A stretch of DNA of 64,000 nt from Epiperipatus broadwayi. Its lineage: Eukaryota; Onychophora; Udeonychophora; Euonychophora; Peripatidae. The notes under the pieces are model-generated. The model worked only from the letters and a program-made list of their open reading frames with translations, was not told the DNA's origin and made no database searches. This document shows, one piece after another, positions 48,666-62,559 of this stretch. A program made the translations under genes and the position numbers. The stretch lies in contig JAQFVV010006650.1 in NCBI GenBank assembly GCA_028023455.1, positions 115,185 through 179,184 on the forward strand, written 5' to 3'. Positions within the stretch are counted from its first letter, which is position 1. Every line of letters begins with the position of its first letter.

Positions 48666-51639
48666 TTTGTAATAAAATGGAGGATTTTGCTTTTAGAGCC
48701 ATATCACTGTATTCACTAATATTTAGGTAAACCTAAAACATCTTTAAACCAAAGTGGAGAATATAAAATTCATTAGACATAAATCATTTCTTAGAGCTTA
48801 ACATAATAAATGTGTTTAATACTTTTTATAAGTTTTACTAGCTCAGATTACTATTAACCTAGGATGGCAATTCATTCATCCTTGAATGAAATAGATGATG
48901 GGATGGTGGTTATAATATTACTAAGAATTCACTAAATACTATGAAATCAATATTTATTTATGGCCTTTAAACATTTAAACAGCTCATTAATTACAGCTTG
49001 ATGATGATGATAATGATAACGATAATGGTTTCAACCACAGCTTTAACACTAAGCCTAATTATAAAACCTAATTTTTATAAAGAAATTCATAATCATTGCT
49101 TAATTTTAATATATCTAATTGGAACTTAAATAGCTAATATTCACCTTGATGATGAATAATCACACTTAATAAAGACTATTCTTAATGAAATATATATGCC
49201 TCATTTAGTAAAACCAATTAACATTTATTAATGCATTACTAATTTCTACATGAAAATTTATAGATAAACATGAAAATTGATATGAATAATAATAACAATA
49301 ATAATTGATTATATTGCAATCTTCAGATTAATTTCAAGTTCGTCCCCCTTTCCCGTCAAATGTATATGGTATTAAATTGGGTAACCGATTCATTAAAATG
49401 TTCCATCCACAAGAAAAGTATTTCATATAAAAAAAAAATATTCACTCATTGGCACACATACTTTATAATCTAACATATAAGCTGAATGTTAAAAAAAATG
49501 TTAGTAGATTTGGAAAGAGCAAGTTTTAGAAACAAGTTTTAAACCATTTTCTCCCCCTCCCTTCTAGAGCTGAAACATATTTTCTTAAGAAAAAAACAAT
49601 TTAATAGTTTAATACTGCTTATTACGTCACATTCACACACAATTATACACATGTAAAAATATTATTATGTAGGTGTGTGTTTAACCCGTAAATATATATA
49701 TATATATATATTATTTAAAACCAAAATAATAATACAAATAATTATTTTACACATTAATATTTCATAACTGCAAATCAATAAACAAATAATTTTGATACAT
49801 TCAAAGCCACTTATGAAGCTTAAAGTTATTATTGGTAAGAAATTATTGGTTTTAATCGATCTGAATTGTCTTTAAAAGTTCTTTAAATAAGCTATACCAC
49901 TTTATTGCTAAAATTTTATTAAGACTCTGATATCATAAAGAAAATATATAAAAGAAAAACTTATATTACCAGTTCTATTCTTTGTAGTGACTTCCAATAA
50001 TTCAAATTTATCTTGTTCAATGTCTATATTTTGCAGCTACCATTTCCGTTTTTCTTTGGAACAATCTCTTTCTTGATGTGTATAATTATTTGATGATGAT
50101 GATCCTATTGAGGTTATTTGCTTTAGTGGACAATTTGGAAATGATTATATTATTTTTTCTTCTCTTCCAGTCAAGCATGATTCTTTTAGTGGATGAAATA
50201 CAGCAGTTGTTTTCATGTTTATAATTTTGCTTGGATTTAAACTCGGTTACTGGAACAATTAATTGGACTTGATGATTTAATATATATCACTAGATTACTC
50301 TTTTCTTCTGATTTTAAATGCAGGTGAATGTTTTCTTCTTTCTGTTTAAAAACATCTTATTTTTCTCGGTTAGTTGAAAGGTGTAGACTATTATTTTTTA
50401 GACAAGACATCTTTTCTTTCCTATATGATGTGCTAGTGATAAGTCTGGTAGACAGATGGAACATATATTAATTTTTCTTACCCCGCCATCCTTATAATTT
50501 CAACATTCAAAACTTCGTATAAAAATGTTTAAAAAAAAAGGTTATCTAGCAGAATTAAAATGTTTGTCTGCTTTAGTTTCAATAATTTTTAAAAGACTCT
50601 GTACAACAACAATGAAATAATAATAATCATAATAACTTCAACTGATTTTCAAGACTGCTTTTATATTCGATTTTTGAGTCAACTCACCCAATTAGAGTGA
50701 TAGTGTGTCTTGCTATTTTTGACCAATTTGTTTTTAGCTAGAAAGTGCAATCTCTTTTTTTTCAGAAACATTAAGTAAAAATCATACACCTGGTTTCCAA
50801 ACAAACTTTTGTTTTGAAGAAAAAAAACTTTAATCCCCCCCTTTTTTACACCTAGGTAACATCTCAAATTTGAGCTTCTTTCCTTTGATCTTAAGATGAG
50901 ACAATTTCAAAAACAGAGTTCCCACCAAGCTTAAACTCCATAATGACAAACAATCATTTATAAAAACAAAATTACTACAAAAATATATATCTGATTCAAC
51001 AGATTTTCTCCCTTAACACAAAATTGTAAAAAAAAAAATAATTTGACAGATTTAACCCTTTTTCCTTTTAATATATAATAAATGTAAATTTCTGTATGTA
51101 ATGTACACACATACTTTATCATTTCAAATCATTCATAAACTGACATTAAATAATATAATTGCTAGCTTAGTAATTATAACCCTAATATTTAAAATTAAAT
51201 CCTTAGCTTTTAAATCTTAATTACAATTATAGAAAAGCAAAAATAGAAGTATGGAATAAGATATTAAAATTGATCAAGTATAGGTTAGTTTTAAAGAAAC
51301 TTTAATATCTGAAATTTAAAAGTGGCTAACTAAATAGCTTTTATAACACACACTGCCTATACATATGCACTACAACTTTGCCTTTTAACAGAAAAATTAA
51401 ATATCGAATAGTTTAAATGTGTGTATTACCTTTCTATCAACACACAAACAAATAAAGAATATAACTGTTTGGCCCACTCTCTTTCTGTCTAAAGCTTTTA
51501 GAACTTGATCTTGTAGGGTTTAAACTTGGGTGCCCTACAGCTTCCCCTTTTATATAAAAATGTGATGATGATTTTTGTTTTACATTTTCTTATATGCACA
51601 TTACTATAAATTTAGCTAATGACTAAATTGTAACGGCAC

Positions 51640-51794
<155 letters not shown>

Positions 51795-53077
51795 ATGTAC
51801 CCATTTTCTCAATTTGTAATTACATAATACTTATAAATAATGTACTATGCACCTTACATTAGAGAGACAACCACAATATTTACAGTCAGTTGATTAATGC
51901 ATTTACAAACTGATACAGATTAATGTTTAACATACACAGAAAAATATATGGATATAATAATGCAAAAAATAAGTCTCTAGTTTTGTTCATTTTTGCCAGC
52001 CAAAATTATAACTGAGACTGTAATCATTCTGAGTATAACAATTCTCAAGATTATTTTATTTTACCATTTTGTCAACAAAGTTATAGGAGATTTAGTCCAA
52101 TTATTACTTGTATAAGTAATCTTGGCTAGATTTTGGATGGGCAAATTAATGCATGTGATTTTTTCGAAAAATTGTAATTTACATACAAATAGTTTGTAAT
52201 ATATTATAGTTGTCAGTTTCATGATTGATCAAGGACTTTTCTGCTATTTGTTAATGTAGTCATCGGTAATTAGTAAATATTCTAGTCTTATTGGTGAATT
52301 ACACATAGAGATGCACATGAAATAAAGCTGAAATAAAGCAATTGTGATTTTCTTTTTATCAGGACATTTCTCACTTAAAGAATGAATAACATAACTTTTT
52401 TTTTGTTTTTAATAGCTATACTAATCAGAGATAATCTACAAGATCATATAAGAATCAATTCTGGTAAAACTTAAGTCATATATGTATGACACCATCATTT
52501 AATTAAATGGTAATGCAATCTTTATAATATTCCTTCAATTTTTTTGTAGATACGCTGTCTAACACTGGTTTTAATAGTAAAATTTTTAATCCATTCTCTA
52601 TGCTACCAGCATGCATTCTAATATACATTTACTATCACAATCCTTTTTTATATGTTACTAAGTATTTTGTGAATAGTCACCTAACTGTCTTTATACAAAC
52701 ATAATTTCAAATCCCTTCTCAATGTTGTGTTTATCAAAAACAGCTTACTTAAAAAAAAAAATTTGGTCTGAGTGCTTTTTGAAACATAGAAAAAAAAAAA
52801 CTTATGATGTTGTTTAATAGTTGGAAATAAAAAAGAAAATCAAAGAAAATAAAAAATATTTCAAAACACTGCATTTACTTAAATAAAGTGTAGATATTCA
52901 TAATATAGCAATGTATTTCCATATGCAACAAAACATATTACTGATTGATATAAATGATCACTATATATATATATATATATATAATTTAAGTATAATTTAT
53001 AAATGTTTCCAAAATTAAAGTCATTTACCAAATATAGACGCCACCTTGTGAAATTTCATTATTTAATATAAACTGTA

Positions 53078-53466
53078 TTAACTTACGAGAGAGTGCAAGT
53101 CTCTCAGCGCTTGTGATTATTAATAGCCAATCAGATCGTAAATACTGGGACAACGATTTAACAAGAAAATAAATATTATTTACATATATTTCTGCAATTT
53201 ATAACATCGATAATCTACTGCATAGTGAATCTAAAGATTTCATGCTGTATGTTTGTAATTTGAAGTCAGTGAGTAGTGTGTGAAGGTATTTAATATTCAC
53301 ACTTTCAGATATAAGTACTTTGGACTGGCTTGGATATATAGACAGACAAGTAAAGTTAAGAGTGGTTACCACTCTTTTCTTGTTAAATCGTTGTCCCAGT
53401 ATTTACGATCTGATTGGCTATTAATAATCACAAGCGCTGAGAGACTTGCACTCTCTCGTAAGTTAA
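53078..53466. mobile_element. Perfect 92 bp inverted repeats around a 203 bp spacer
   Basis: Arm 53078-53170 and arm 53374-53466 match as reverse complements at every base except the innermost one. The arms are less A+T-rich than the flanks and contain GCGCTTGTGATTATTAATAG. Strings resembling TAAACTGTATT lie just outside both arms (about 53069 and 53507) in direct orientation, compatible with a target-site duplication. The plus frame 53280-53507 simply crosses the right arm and is not a gene. Arm identity implies youth or gene conversion. It is probably a MITE. Confidence 0.75.
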
Positions 53467-54573
53467 TTTCAAATCATCTGCGCTTTGAAAATAAATATTA
53501 TTTATAAACTGTATTGAATCTAGGTAACCCAATATTCAGCTGATATACTTTTTCTAAACTTAAAAAAAAAACTTCTCTGTTGACAAATTTGTGTGCAAAC
53601 CTTTTTTTTACTTTTAACTCCAATATGGTGAACTCTTTGAATGCAGCATGCAGAAAGAAATATTTGTGCTAATGCTATTAAAGCATGGAATAAAACAGGA
53701 ATTCACACACAAAAAAAATAGTCATCAGAATGTGGAAATAAAGTAAACCTCCAGTCTCAAGATTTTATTGTTCCACATTGAATGATCTTATAAAACTAGA
53801 TATGATTTCAGAATCACAGTCGTTGCCAATTAATGCAACTGAAGAGATTTGGTCAAATGAATGTCTAAAAAATATCTCAGAACACTTTATAATTACCATC
53901 CAATGAGATTTATTTATGTATTTTAAATGTTTCTTTATTGACCATTATGTTAAACTTGCAATTACATATATAAATTGTTTGATGTATAGATTTCCTAAAG
54001 ATTTGATATAAAAATAATTTATGGAGTCATTCAAATCCTCACTACATTACTATTGAATCCGATGGTGATTAACAAAAATATAAAGTTGATAAAACAATTA
54101 AAACTCTAGGAAAATTTGCTTCAAAAAAGTTATCCAATATAAGTAAACTTTATTACTGGCATAATAAAAATATGTATCTAAATTACATAATCAATGACTT
54201 CAATAAATTCACACAATTGTTTGAGTTGTTGTTGCTATTCAACCTATAAATTTAAAAGGAACTCATACCCATTTATAGCAAGAGTTATCAGTTTAAAGTA
54301 AGACTAAATCTAACATAAACACCAATGATATTCACACTCTTATAACCAATCAAGAAACAACACTGCTTTTAATAATTCATGGACATAAGTTTCAATGTAT
54401 TCACTGTAAACAATGAGGACACATTATAAACCCATGTCCAAAACATAAATGTAAATATTATGATATGAGAACAATCTCAATTCGTCAATGTGGAAATACG
54501 CCAGTGATTAACACATAATTCACTCCTCAATCAACTAGGAAATCAACTGTAATATGTAATAATCATTTGATAA

Positions 54574-54576
<3 letters not shown>

Positions 54577-54616
<40 letters not shown>

Positions 54617-54678
54617 AATCATGTATTATATAAAATATAACTATATATATATATATTGTTATATTTTATATAATGCAT
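54577..54678. repeat. TA array followed by a TA-centred hairpin
   Basis: A TA run at 54577-54614 is followed by ATGTATTATATAAAATATAA at 54621. Its near-exact reverse complement ends at 54678, with a short TA run between the arms. Confidence 0.85.
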
Positions 54679-56167
54679 AGAAGGAATAAAATATTTTTCT
54701 GCTTTTTTGTGTAATAAGTACTGATATATTTTGTTGTTATAGTAATCTTGTAACCAATCTTTAATTTATTGTTATTAATTTGGGTTTCTTTTTAAAAATA
54801 TTGCACTAAAGTTCCTTGCTATATTTAACTTCAGTAACTATGTTTCCAGATTCACTTTTTGTATTTTCTTACCCTGTGGGTTTATTAAAGCAAATCGGTA
54901 GAAATTCTAGAGTTATGTTGATTAGAAATGTCATTACTATAATTACAAAATAGTAAAATCTTTTTCATATTTATTGTCTATATCAATTAATAATTTATTG
55001 CATATTACACACTTAAAGATAGCAAATGAAAAAAAAAAATCATACTTTTTCTTCCTTAATAATAAACAATGAGTGTGAAATTACTGCATTGTACAGCACA
55101 TTTTAAAAATATGTCAAAAGTTTGTGCACATATTGCCAAAATTACAATTATTTTTAAAAACTTTCAGTCATATAATTACGATTGAAACATTTTTAGATAT
55201 AACATCTATAGATATTATATCAGCATTGCTTTCATAAATAAGGCAATCATTTTTTTCATTTCCTTTGTTTGTATAAGATAACAGTCAAAACAGTTAAAGC
55301 CAAATTTATGGTTCTCCTGATTACTAACTATATTTTCAGTAATTCCTCCATTTACAAAATTCTCCAAGCAAATAAAATATACAGCTTTGAAAATAATTAA
55401 CAACATTTAGCTCTCATTTGTTTGCCATAAATAGGTAGCCGAATTGCAACAATTAGGTCTGGCGCCATAATTTCTTTAATAATAAAATATGTGTGTGTTC
55501 AAAAACATTGCCTTATATTGCTTTTACACCCAATAGTATATTTTTAGATAAAGGATTAAACATAGTGTATGTTGCAAAAAATAATAAATGTATAATTATG
55601 ATTTAAAATTTATATTGATTTTAAATTTTTAACTATAATTTCATATATATAATTTAACTTACCGTGAATATGCGTAGATTTTTTTCTCAATATTTACTTT
55701 TTTACATAAAAGTCTTATAAAGTAGGTTTATTATAACTTAAAGCAGTATTAATAGAGTTGTTTAGAGTGTTATAGTTGTTTGATTTACTTTTGAAAAAAA
55801 AGCGAACACATATATATATATATATATTCTAAATTTCTAAATAAATTATCAAAAGTGTTCACAATGTTGATTTAACTATACTTATTCAAACATTAAAAAT
55901 GTCATATTTAAGCAATATTTAAAAGTGAGAAAAAAAACACACATTGATTTTAGATGATAAAAATTAATTTTCTAAAAATAATTTGTCTTCTCAAAAGAAA
56001 ATTTCAGCCAGATTGATTTTCTCACATTTGTGCGTTTATTTAATTCAACATGCTGATAAACAAATAGAAATCTCTTTTTTTTTTTTCTCTTTCTTCTAAT
56101 TAAATGATATATTATTTGATTTTTTTGATATTTCATACAAACTTACGTATATTAGTATTACTAATAT

Positions 56168-56232
56168 TATTAAGTATTTTATCTATCTACCTATCTATGA
56201 ATCTATCTATTTATCTATTCATCTATCTATGG
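56168..56232. repeat. Imperfect (ATCT)n tetranucleotide run
   Basis: Repeated ATCTATCT units with single-base variants (ACCT, GAAT). Confidence 0.85.
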
Positions 56233-56432
56233 ATGGATATTTGATATGTTATTATGTAGGGACTATTATATTAGTCTGATATAACTTTAGTAGCGCTTTC
56301 AGTTACGTAGTAGTCCTCGTAATTGAAAGAGCTACTAAAGAATTTATTTATTTTATTTTTTTTTTACCATTGAATTATTTGTTTATATATTATATATAAT
56401 ATTTGTATAAGGGCTATTATACTTTTACATTT

Positions 56433-56436
<4 letters not shown>

Positions 56437-56468
<32 letters not shown>

Positions 56469-56479
56469 TATATAAATAG

Positions 56480-56511
<32 letters not shown>
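56437..56511. repeat. Two TA arrays separated by a GATA-containing spacer
   Basis: TA runs at about 56437-56465 and 56484-56511 flank AGATATATAAATAGATCGAT. Confidence 0.9.
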
Positions 56512-57204
56512 CAAGGATTTCGAACATCTTTGACATTTTTTTTTTTTTTTTGTAGATAAACAAATCCAAAATCTATTAAACTTATTCGTCAATTGTTAGG
56601 TAAATTGAAAAAATGGCAAAATATAAAAATAAAAATTACATATTAGGAGTAGATACTAGTGAGTAGATGTCTCAATCATTATTTATGGTTTGACTGACAA
56701 TAGACTTTTTTTTTTCAAAGAGCATTTGCGAGCACACTCAAACATGTATATCTATACTTATTTTATAAAATGACCCTTATCAAAATTAATTATATTAATA
56801 TATACAATGCTATAACCGACTTCTCTATGCATTGCCTCTGACAGGACATAATTTTATTTTATTCTTCTAAATAGAAGAATATGTATAACATTGAGGGATA
56901 TTGTTCAATATTTGTTTATATAATTAGTATTTTACTATACTATATATTGAAAGGTTGATTTCATTGTTATTTGTATCATGATTTATTTAAAAAGAAGAGA
57001 ACATTTTAAAGGATTAAAGATTGTGTCTTTTATTTTAGATCCATCTGTTAATATCTTATACTGATTCCACACCCACTACCCATCCCCACCAATATAATAC
57101 ATCTTTTGCTTCATTTGTAAGTAATACAGTTTTATATTTAAAAATAGGTTTACATTATATATTTGTGTTTTTTTTTATCTCACATATTTAAAATATTAAA
57201 AGGG

Positions 57205-58010
57205 CAAAACTCTCCATATTTGAGTTCTAGCTTGTGACAACCAAAGTAATCAATGGATGCCAAAAGGCTTGTGCATAAAATTTTCCATCTATTGCCTACT
57301 CATCCAATACTCTCTGATTAGTTTCTGTCATGTGGCCTTTGTCAGTGATTAGCCTTGGATCTGAGAGCACTGCACCTAAATCTTAGGATCCTTTGCAATC
57401 CTCCAGCAGCTATCTTTTATCTCTACTTAACTACAAAACTATGAGAATGAAATTGAAAAACAATAAATCAATCTAAGCTCCATAGCTTATATAGTCATAT
57501 GATGTCAAATCAGCAAACATACATTTTTGGTGTTTTTGGCTCTTTAACAACCATAGCCACCATTATTTTATTAGGCAGGATTGGTGTTAATCCACTAAAC
57601 ATCACATGGGCACCAGCTCTTATGCTAGCACATAACTGTTATAAACCAGACAAAACTCTCCATATAGTAGTGTCAGCCTGTGCCAACCAGAGTAATTCCA
57701 TTCTCATAGTTTTGTAGTTGAGTAGAGATAAAAGGTGACTGCTGGAGTGTTGCATTATATCCAAAGACCTAGGTGCAGTGCTATCAGATCCAAGGCTCCT
57801 CACAGATGAAGGCCACAATTCAGAAATTAGTCTGGGGATATTTGATGAGTAGGCACTAGATGGAAATTTTATGCCCAACCCTTCTGACATCCATTGATTA
57901 TTCTGGTTGGTACAGAGTGGTACTACTCTATGGATAGTTTTTCCTGTTTAATAAAAGTTATGTGCTAGCATAAGAGATGATGATCATGTGATGTTTAGTG
58001 GTTTATAAGT
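57205..58010. mobile_element. Folded interspersed repeat, partly direct and partly inverted
   Basis: CAAAACTCTCCATAT plus GTGACAACCAAAGTAAT (57205-57265) recurs directly at 57652-57700. The 57235-57390 block is the reverse complement of 57765-57905. CACTAAACATCACATG (57592) is the reverse complement of CATGTGATGTTTAGTG (57985). The 57765-57905 block is also present at 28640-28790. The plus frame 57499-57717 and the minus frame 57639-57890 read across this structure and are not convincing genes. Confidence 0.65.
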
Positions 58011-58534
58011 TAAACTTGCAAAATGTGTGACATTATTTGTAAGTATTGTTTTAATTTTTCATCGGAAAATACAGTTGTAAAAGTTATTATAATTGTGTTT
58101 TTTTTTTTGCTAACCATTAAGTACATTTACAGTTAAAGTTGCTATGTTTGTGGGGATTTTTTAAAAAAGATATTTAAAATAAAAGATTAATCTTAGAGAC
58201 TTCCCTGATTTTTTTTTTTTTACTTTAAACAAATAACACAAATCTAAACCATTGTTACAACTCATCATTAAAAAAAAAAATGTTTGTTGGTTCTTTTTTC
58301 ATATTTCTTTCATTTTCCATAATGGACAAATGTCTACATCATTGGAATTTACATCTTTTTTTTTAGATTTGAAGTTTTCTATTACACATGGACTATGATG
58401 GTGTCAAGTGTCACTGTATTATGCCTGGATAAGGAACAATGGCTTTGATGTGTCCTCTTATTAAAAAGACACAGTTCAGATATACCTGTAATATCCTTCT
58501 TATCTCTTGCTAGTGTTGATTTCACTGGTTTTCA

Positions 58535-61500
58535 TATATTCTATAGATAGTTGTTCTGATTGGGTTGTGTGGCCACTAGGTGATGCTGTGGTACCATCAA
58601 CAACCACCTAGAAACTTGTAAGTAATATTTTTTTATTCAATAGTGGCTGAAATGGACAAATTAAAATGTCAGAGGCAAAGTAAATTGAAATACAAATTTA
58701 AAAAAAAAACAAGAAAACATTATGAAATTTGAATTATAAAAACATAATTCAGTAAAAATACATCAATGGCAATACCCCCACCCAGATTGAAGAAATATTT
58801 GCAGAAATGGACAAAATAAAATGCCTAAAGCAAAATAATTTGAATAAATCCTTTAAAAGTACAAATTAAAAAAAAAAAAAACAAGAAAATGCTATAAAAT
58901 TCAAATTATAACAAAAACAGAAACACTTCAATGATAAATTTCAAAAAAAAAAAAAAAAATTAACGAAGCTTCATTAATGGTGGATGTGCCTTCATTAATA
59001 GTTGGAATTAAAAAATTGGAATTTTATCAATATTTAGGATTCAACATTTGAAAATATGCATCTGCAATCTGATTTCAAAGAAGGGCAAAACACAAATTAA
59101 AAAAAACAAGAAAATGCTATAAAATTCAAATTAAAAAAAAAGAAAGCAGTGAAAATGCTTCAACGCAACATCCTCCTTCACCCAATAAAAAATTTATATC
59201 CAAAGATAGCTGAAATGAACAATTTCAAATGCCTAAATCAAACAAATCCCTCTAAAATACAAATTAAAATAACACAAAAAAATGCTATGAAATTAGAATT
59301 ACAACAAAAACAGAAACACTTTCATGGTAAATGTCAAAGATATTAATGAAGCTTCATTAATGGTGGATGGGCCTTTATTAATAGAGGAAATTACAAAAAC
59401 AGAATTTTATCAATATTTAGCTTTCAACATTTGCAAATATGCATCTGCGATCAGATTCCAAAGCAGTGGCTATATAAACTAAAAATACAGATTCTACACA
59501 CACACCTTTGAGCTTCTATTTATCAAATTAATTATTCTATGCTTTGAAATAATGGTATATCATTTAATTTCATCAATATTTAAAAATAAAAAAACAATAA
59601 GAACATTATCTAAAAAATAATATTACCAATTTTCCTCCAGGCATTTGTAGTCGGCACTCGGATGTTTGCAGCATAAAAACCATTAAAAAGAACATTATTA
59701 TTCTTATTTAAAGAACAGATTTCAGCACACTGTGGTTATTTGGTGGTTTTAAAATATGACAAAGATGGCAGAAGTGAACAACAGATTGCAATTACCAAAC
59801 TATTATAGCTCTGCAAAAAATAGGCAAACATAAAGTTATTTTTTTTGAGATTTGGGTGCAAAATTATTTAGCGAAACATTCAAATTTTGAAGCTTATTGG
59901 AGAAAATTATATAGAGAAGCCTTTCTTAAAACATATTGCAGCAGACTTGACTAATCATTGCAGAGAACAGATTTTAACACACTTGAAATGTAATAGCAGA
60001 TTAAATAACAGTGGTTATTTGGTGGTTTAAAAATATGACAAAAAATTTCAGAAATTAACAGCAGATTGCAATTAGCAAACAATTATGGTTTTCATTGTTG
60101 CTTTTCCAGTCAAAGAATGTTTGTTCTTCTAGATGTTATTAAACAACATATATCATGATTATCCTCCATATATTCTGACTGCTGTAAGGTCTACAAAAGT
60201 GATGAATTGAATGCTGCAGGTTACCAGCACTTCAAAGTAAATCACATTTATAATTTTGTTGATTCTTCTACTGGGCTCATATGCAATATGTAGAAAGACT
60301 TTGGGGGCTGTTAAAATGACACAATATAAGAGAGAGAGGGGGAACTGCTTGATGTAACTTGAAGTCATACTTAGCCAAATTCATGTGGGTTGACTGCATC
60401 ATGATGAAGATATATTCGATGTGATATTGCAAGCCATTACTATACCATTGGTATAAATTTTAAAATATCTAAATTGCAATCTGCTGTTAATTTCTCTCAT
60501 TTTTGTTGTATTTTTTAAACCACCAAATAAGCAGCATTATTTAATCTGCTGTTACTATTCAAGTGTTAAAATATGTCTTCTGAAATGATTATTCAAGTCT
60601 ACTGCACGCTTTTTTAAATAATTTTTCACACAAAGCCTAAAAATTTGAACCTTCTTTTTGCCTATTTTTTGTGGAACTATAATTATTTATAATTCCAATT
60701 TGCTGTTAATTTTTGCCATGTTTATCATATTTATTAAACAACCAAATAAACACCATTATTTAATCTGCTGTTACTATTCAAGTGTGTTAAAATCTGTTTT
60801 CAGCAATAATTATTCAAGTCTGCTGCAATCTGTTTGAAGAAAGGCTTCCCTAAATAATTTTACTTCAATAAGCTTCAAAATTTGCATGATTCTCTAAATA
60901 ATTTTGTGACCAAAACCTAGATATTTTGACCTTCTTTTTGCCTATTTTTACAGAACTATAACTGTATGCTAATTGCAATCTGCTGTTAATTTCTGCCATC
61001 TTTGTCATATTTTTAAAGCACCAAATAACCACCATGTGCTGCAATGTGTTCTTTAGATCAAAATAATAATATTCTATTTAATGGATTTTTATGTTGCAAA
61101 CATCCAATTGCCTACTACAAATGCCTGTAAGAAAATTGGTAATATTATATTTTGGGTAATGCTGTTACTGCTTTTTATTTTTTAAATATTGATGAATTCA
61201 AATGATATGCCATAATTTCAAAACAGAGAATAATTACTTTGATAAATAGAAGCTCAAGGGTGTGTGTGTGTATGTGTAGAAGTAGTCTTTTTCGTTTATA
61301 TAACTGCTGCTTTGGAATCTAATCACAGATGCATATTTGCAAATGTTGAAAGCTAAATATTGATGAAATTCTGTTTTTGTAATTCCTGCTATTAATGAAC
61401 CCTCATCCACCATTAATGAAGCTTCATTATTTTTTTTGATATTTACCATTAAAGTGTTTCTGTTTTTGTTGTAATTCGAATTTTATAGCATTTTCTTGGT

Positions 61501-61840
61501 TTTTTTTTTTTTTTTTAATTTGTATTTTAGAAGATTTTGTTCGATTTATTTTGCTTTAGGAATTTTACTTTGTCCATTTCAACAAACAATTCTTAATTCA
61601 GGGGGAGGGGTTGTTGTGCTTAATGTATTTTCACCAATTTCTGTTTTTGTAATTTGAATTTCATAGTGTTTTCTTTTTTTTTATTATTATTTGTATTTTC
61701 AAAGGATTTATTTGATTTACTTTGCCTTAGGCATTTTAATTTTCGATTTCAACCACTTTTGGATAAAAATTTATCACTTTCATGTTGTTGGTGTTTATTG
61801 ATGGTACCAGAGCATGGCCTAGTGGCCACATGATGCAGTT
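58535..61840. mobile_element. Giant imperfect hairpin, arms ~1.3-1.5 kb
   Basis: The left arm runs from GTGTGGCCACTAGG (58567) to about 60090, and the right arm from about 60460 to CCTAGTGGCCAC (61818-61829). Paired landmarks are AGCTTCATTAATGGTGGATG at 59350 with its complement at 61404, and TTTGGTGGTTTAAAAATATG-type blocks with their complements near 60.5 and 61.0 kb. Arms also contain internal direct repetition: a unit with AAATGGACAAA...AACAAGAAAA occurs several times near 58.65-59.3 kb, and a CAGCAGATTGCAATTAGC block occurs at 59.78, 60.06, 60.48, 60.70 and 60.97 kb. The right arm begins right after the minus-strand gag-like frame at 61886. No coding sequence is visible inside. Confidence 0.7.
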
Positions 61841-61885
61841 GAAACAACTATCGTACCATAATCCATATAAACTTCCCCTAAATCT

Positions 61886-62530
61886 CTAGATGATATTATT
61901 TACCATATCCACTTTTTCATTCATGACATGTAGTTTGTCATCACTAGCTTGTTGGACAATCTCTTCACAATATTCTCTATTAAGCTGGAGACATTCATTT
62001 TGTTGGAAGTCAGCTTTTATATTGGCATATACATTTCTTAGAAAGCATTCATATTCCCATTTAAATGCTTGAAACTCACCTCATCAATCCTTATTATCAC
62101 ATGCAATTTGCTTTTGTAACTCTTGACACTTTTTTCTAGACTTCTCAAACATTGCTGTTATCTTTTGACTCTCCTTCTTCATCTCGTCACTTGTCTTTTT
62201 TAATATTGTCTTCAGACACATAGTTTCAATACTTGACTCTTCCCTAGTGGCCTTCATTTCTTGCCTATATCCCTCCATCTCTTCAGCACATTTGACTTCT
62301 AGTTCCCTAGATCTACAATCTGGTAGTGCATTCAATTCATCATTTATTTTGTCTATTTTAATAGAGTTAAACTCCAATTCATCCTTCAATACAACATTCA
62401 TTTTATCAAAGAGAGCTTTCAACTCAGCCTTCAATTTAACCTTCATTTTAGCATTCATTTTTATTACCGTTCCAATTAGGTCCTACAAATTAATGCTAAC
62501 ACCACTCAATATCTCATTAGCATTATCCAT
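61886..62530 (-). pseudogene. Third gag-like coiled-coil frame, with three in-frame stops
   Basis: From ATG at 62530 the minus strand reads MDNANEILSGVSINL, a TAG at codon 16, then a long charged coiled-coil segment (MNAKMKVKLKAELKALFDKM onward). Two adjacent TGA codons follow at 62086-62081, and a further 63 residues (GEFQAFKWEYECF...) end at TAG 61888-61886. The first 17 codons match the frame at 16819 closely: M-acidic-N-x-NE-x-x-SG, then Leu. TTG TAG GAC here aligns with TTG CAG GAT there, so the first stop is a Gln-to-stop change. The Lys/Glu heptads (about residues 25-140) predict a coiled coil. CCATTACAATTGG-type motifs lie upstream on the same strand (63.18-63.26 kb), as they do for the 16.8 kb copy. 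It is certainly broken; gag-like origin is inferred. Confidence 0.6.
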
Positions 62531-62559
62531 AGTTATTATAAAACAACAATAATAATACA

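Larger units (their letters stand above)
53520..57200. other. A+T-rich DNA with scattered microsatellites, no recognisable gene
   Basis: Holds the TA arrays and hairpin at 54577-54678, an ATCT-type run at 56168-56232, and TA runs at 56437-56465 and 56484-56511. Frames such as 55215-55406 (minus) show no motif. Confidence 0.55.

Noticed and set aside
53280-53507. 75-residue frame over the right arm of the 53 kb inverted repeat
   Set aside because: The arm is palindromic with the left arm and the frame has no motif; it is incidental.
57499-57890. Two overlapping open frames (57499-57717 plus, 57639-57890 minus)
   Set aside because: They lie across the folded interspersed repeat on opposite strands, and neither resembles a known protein.
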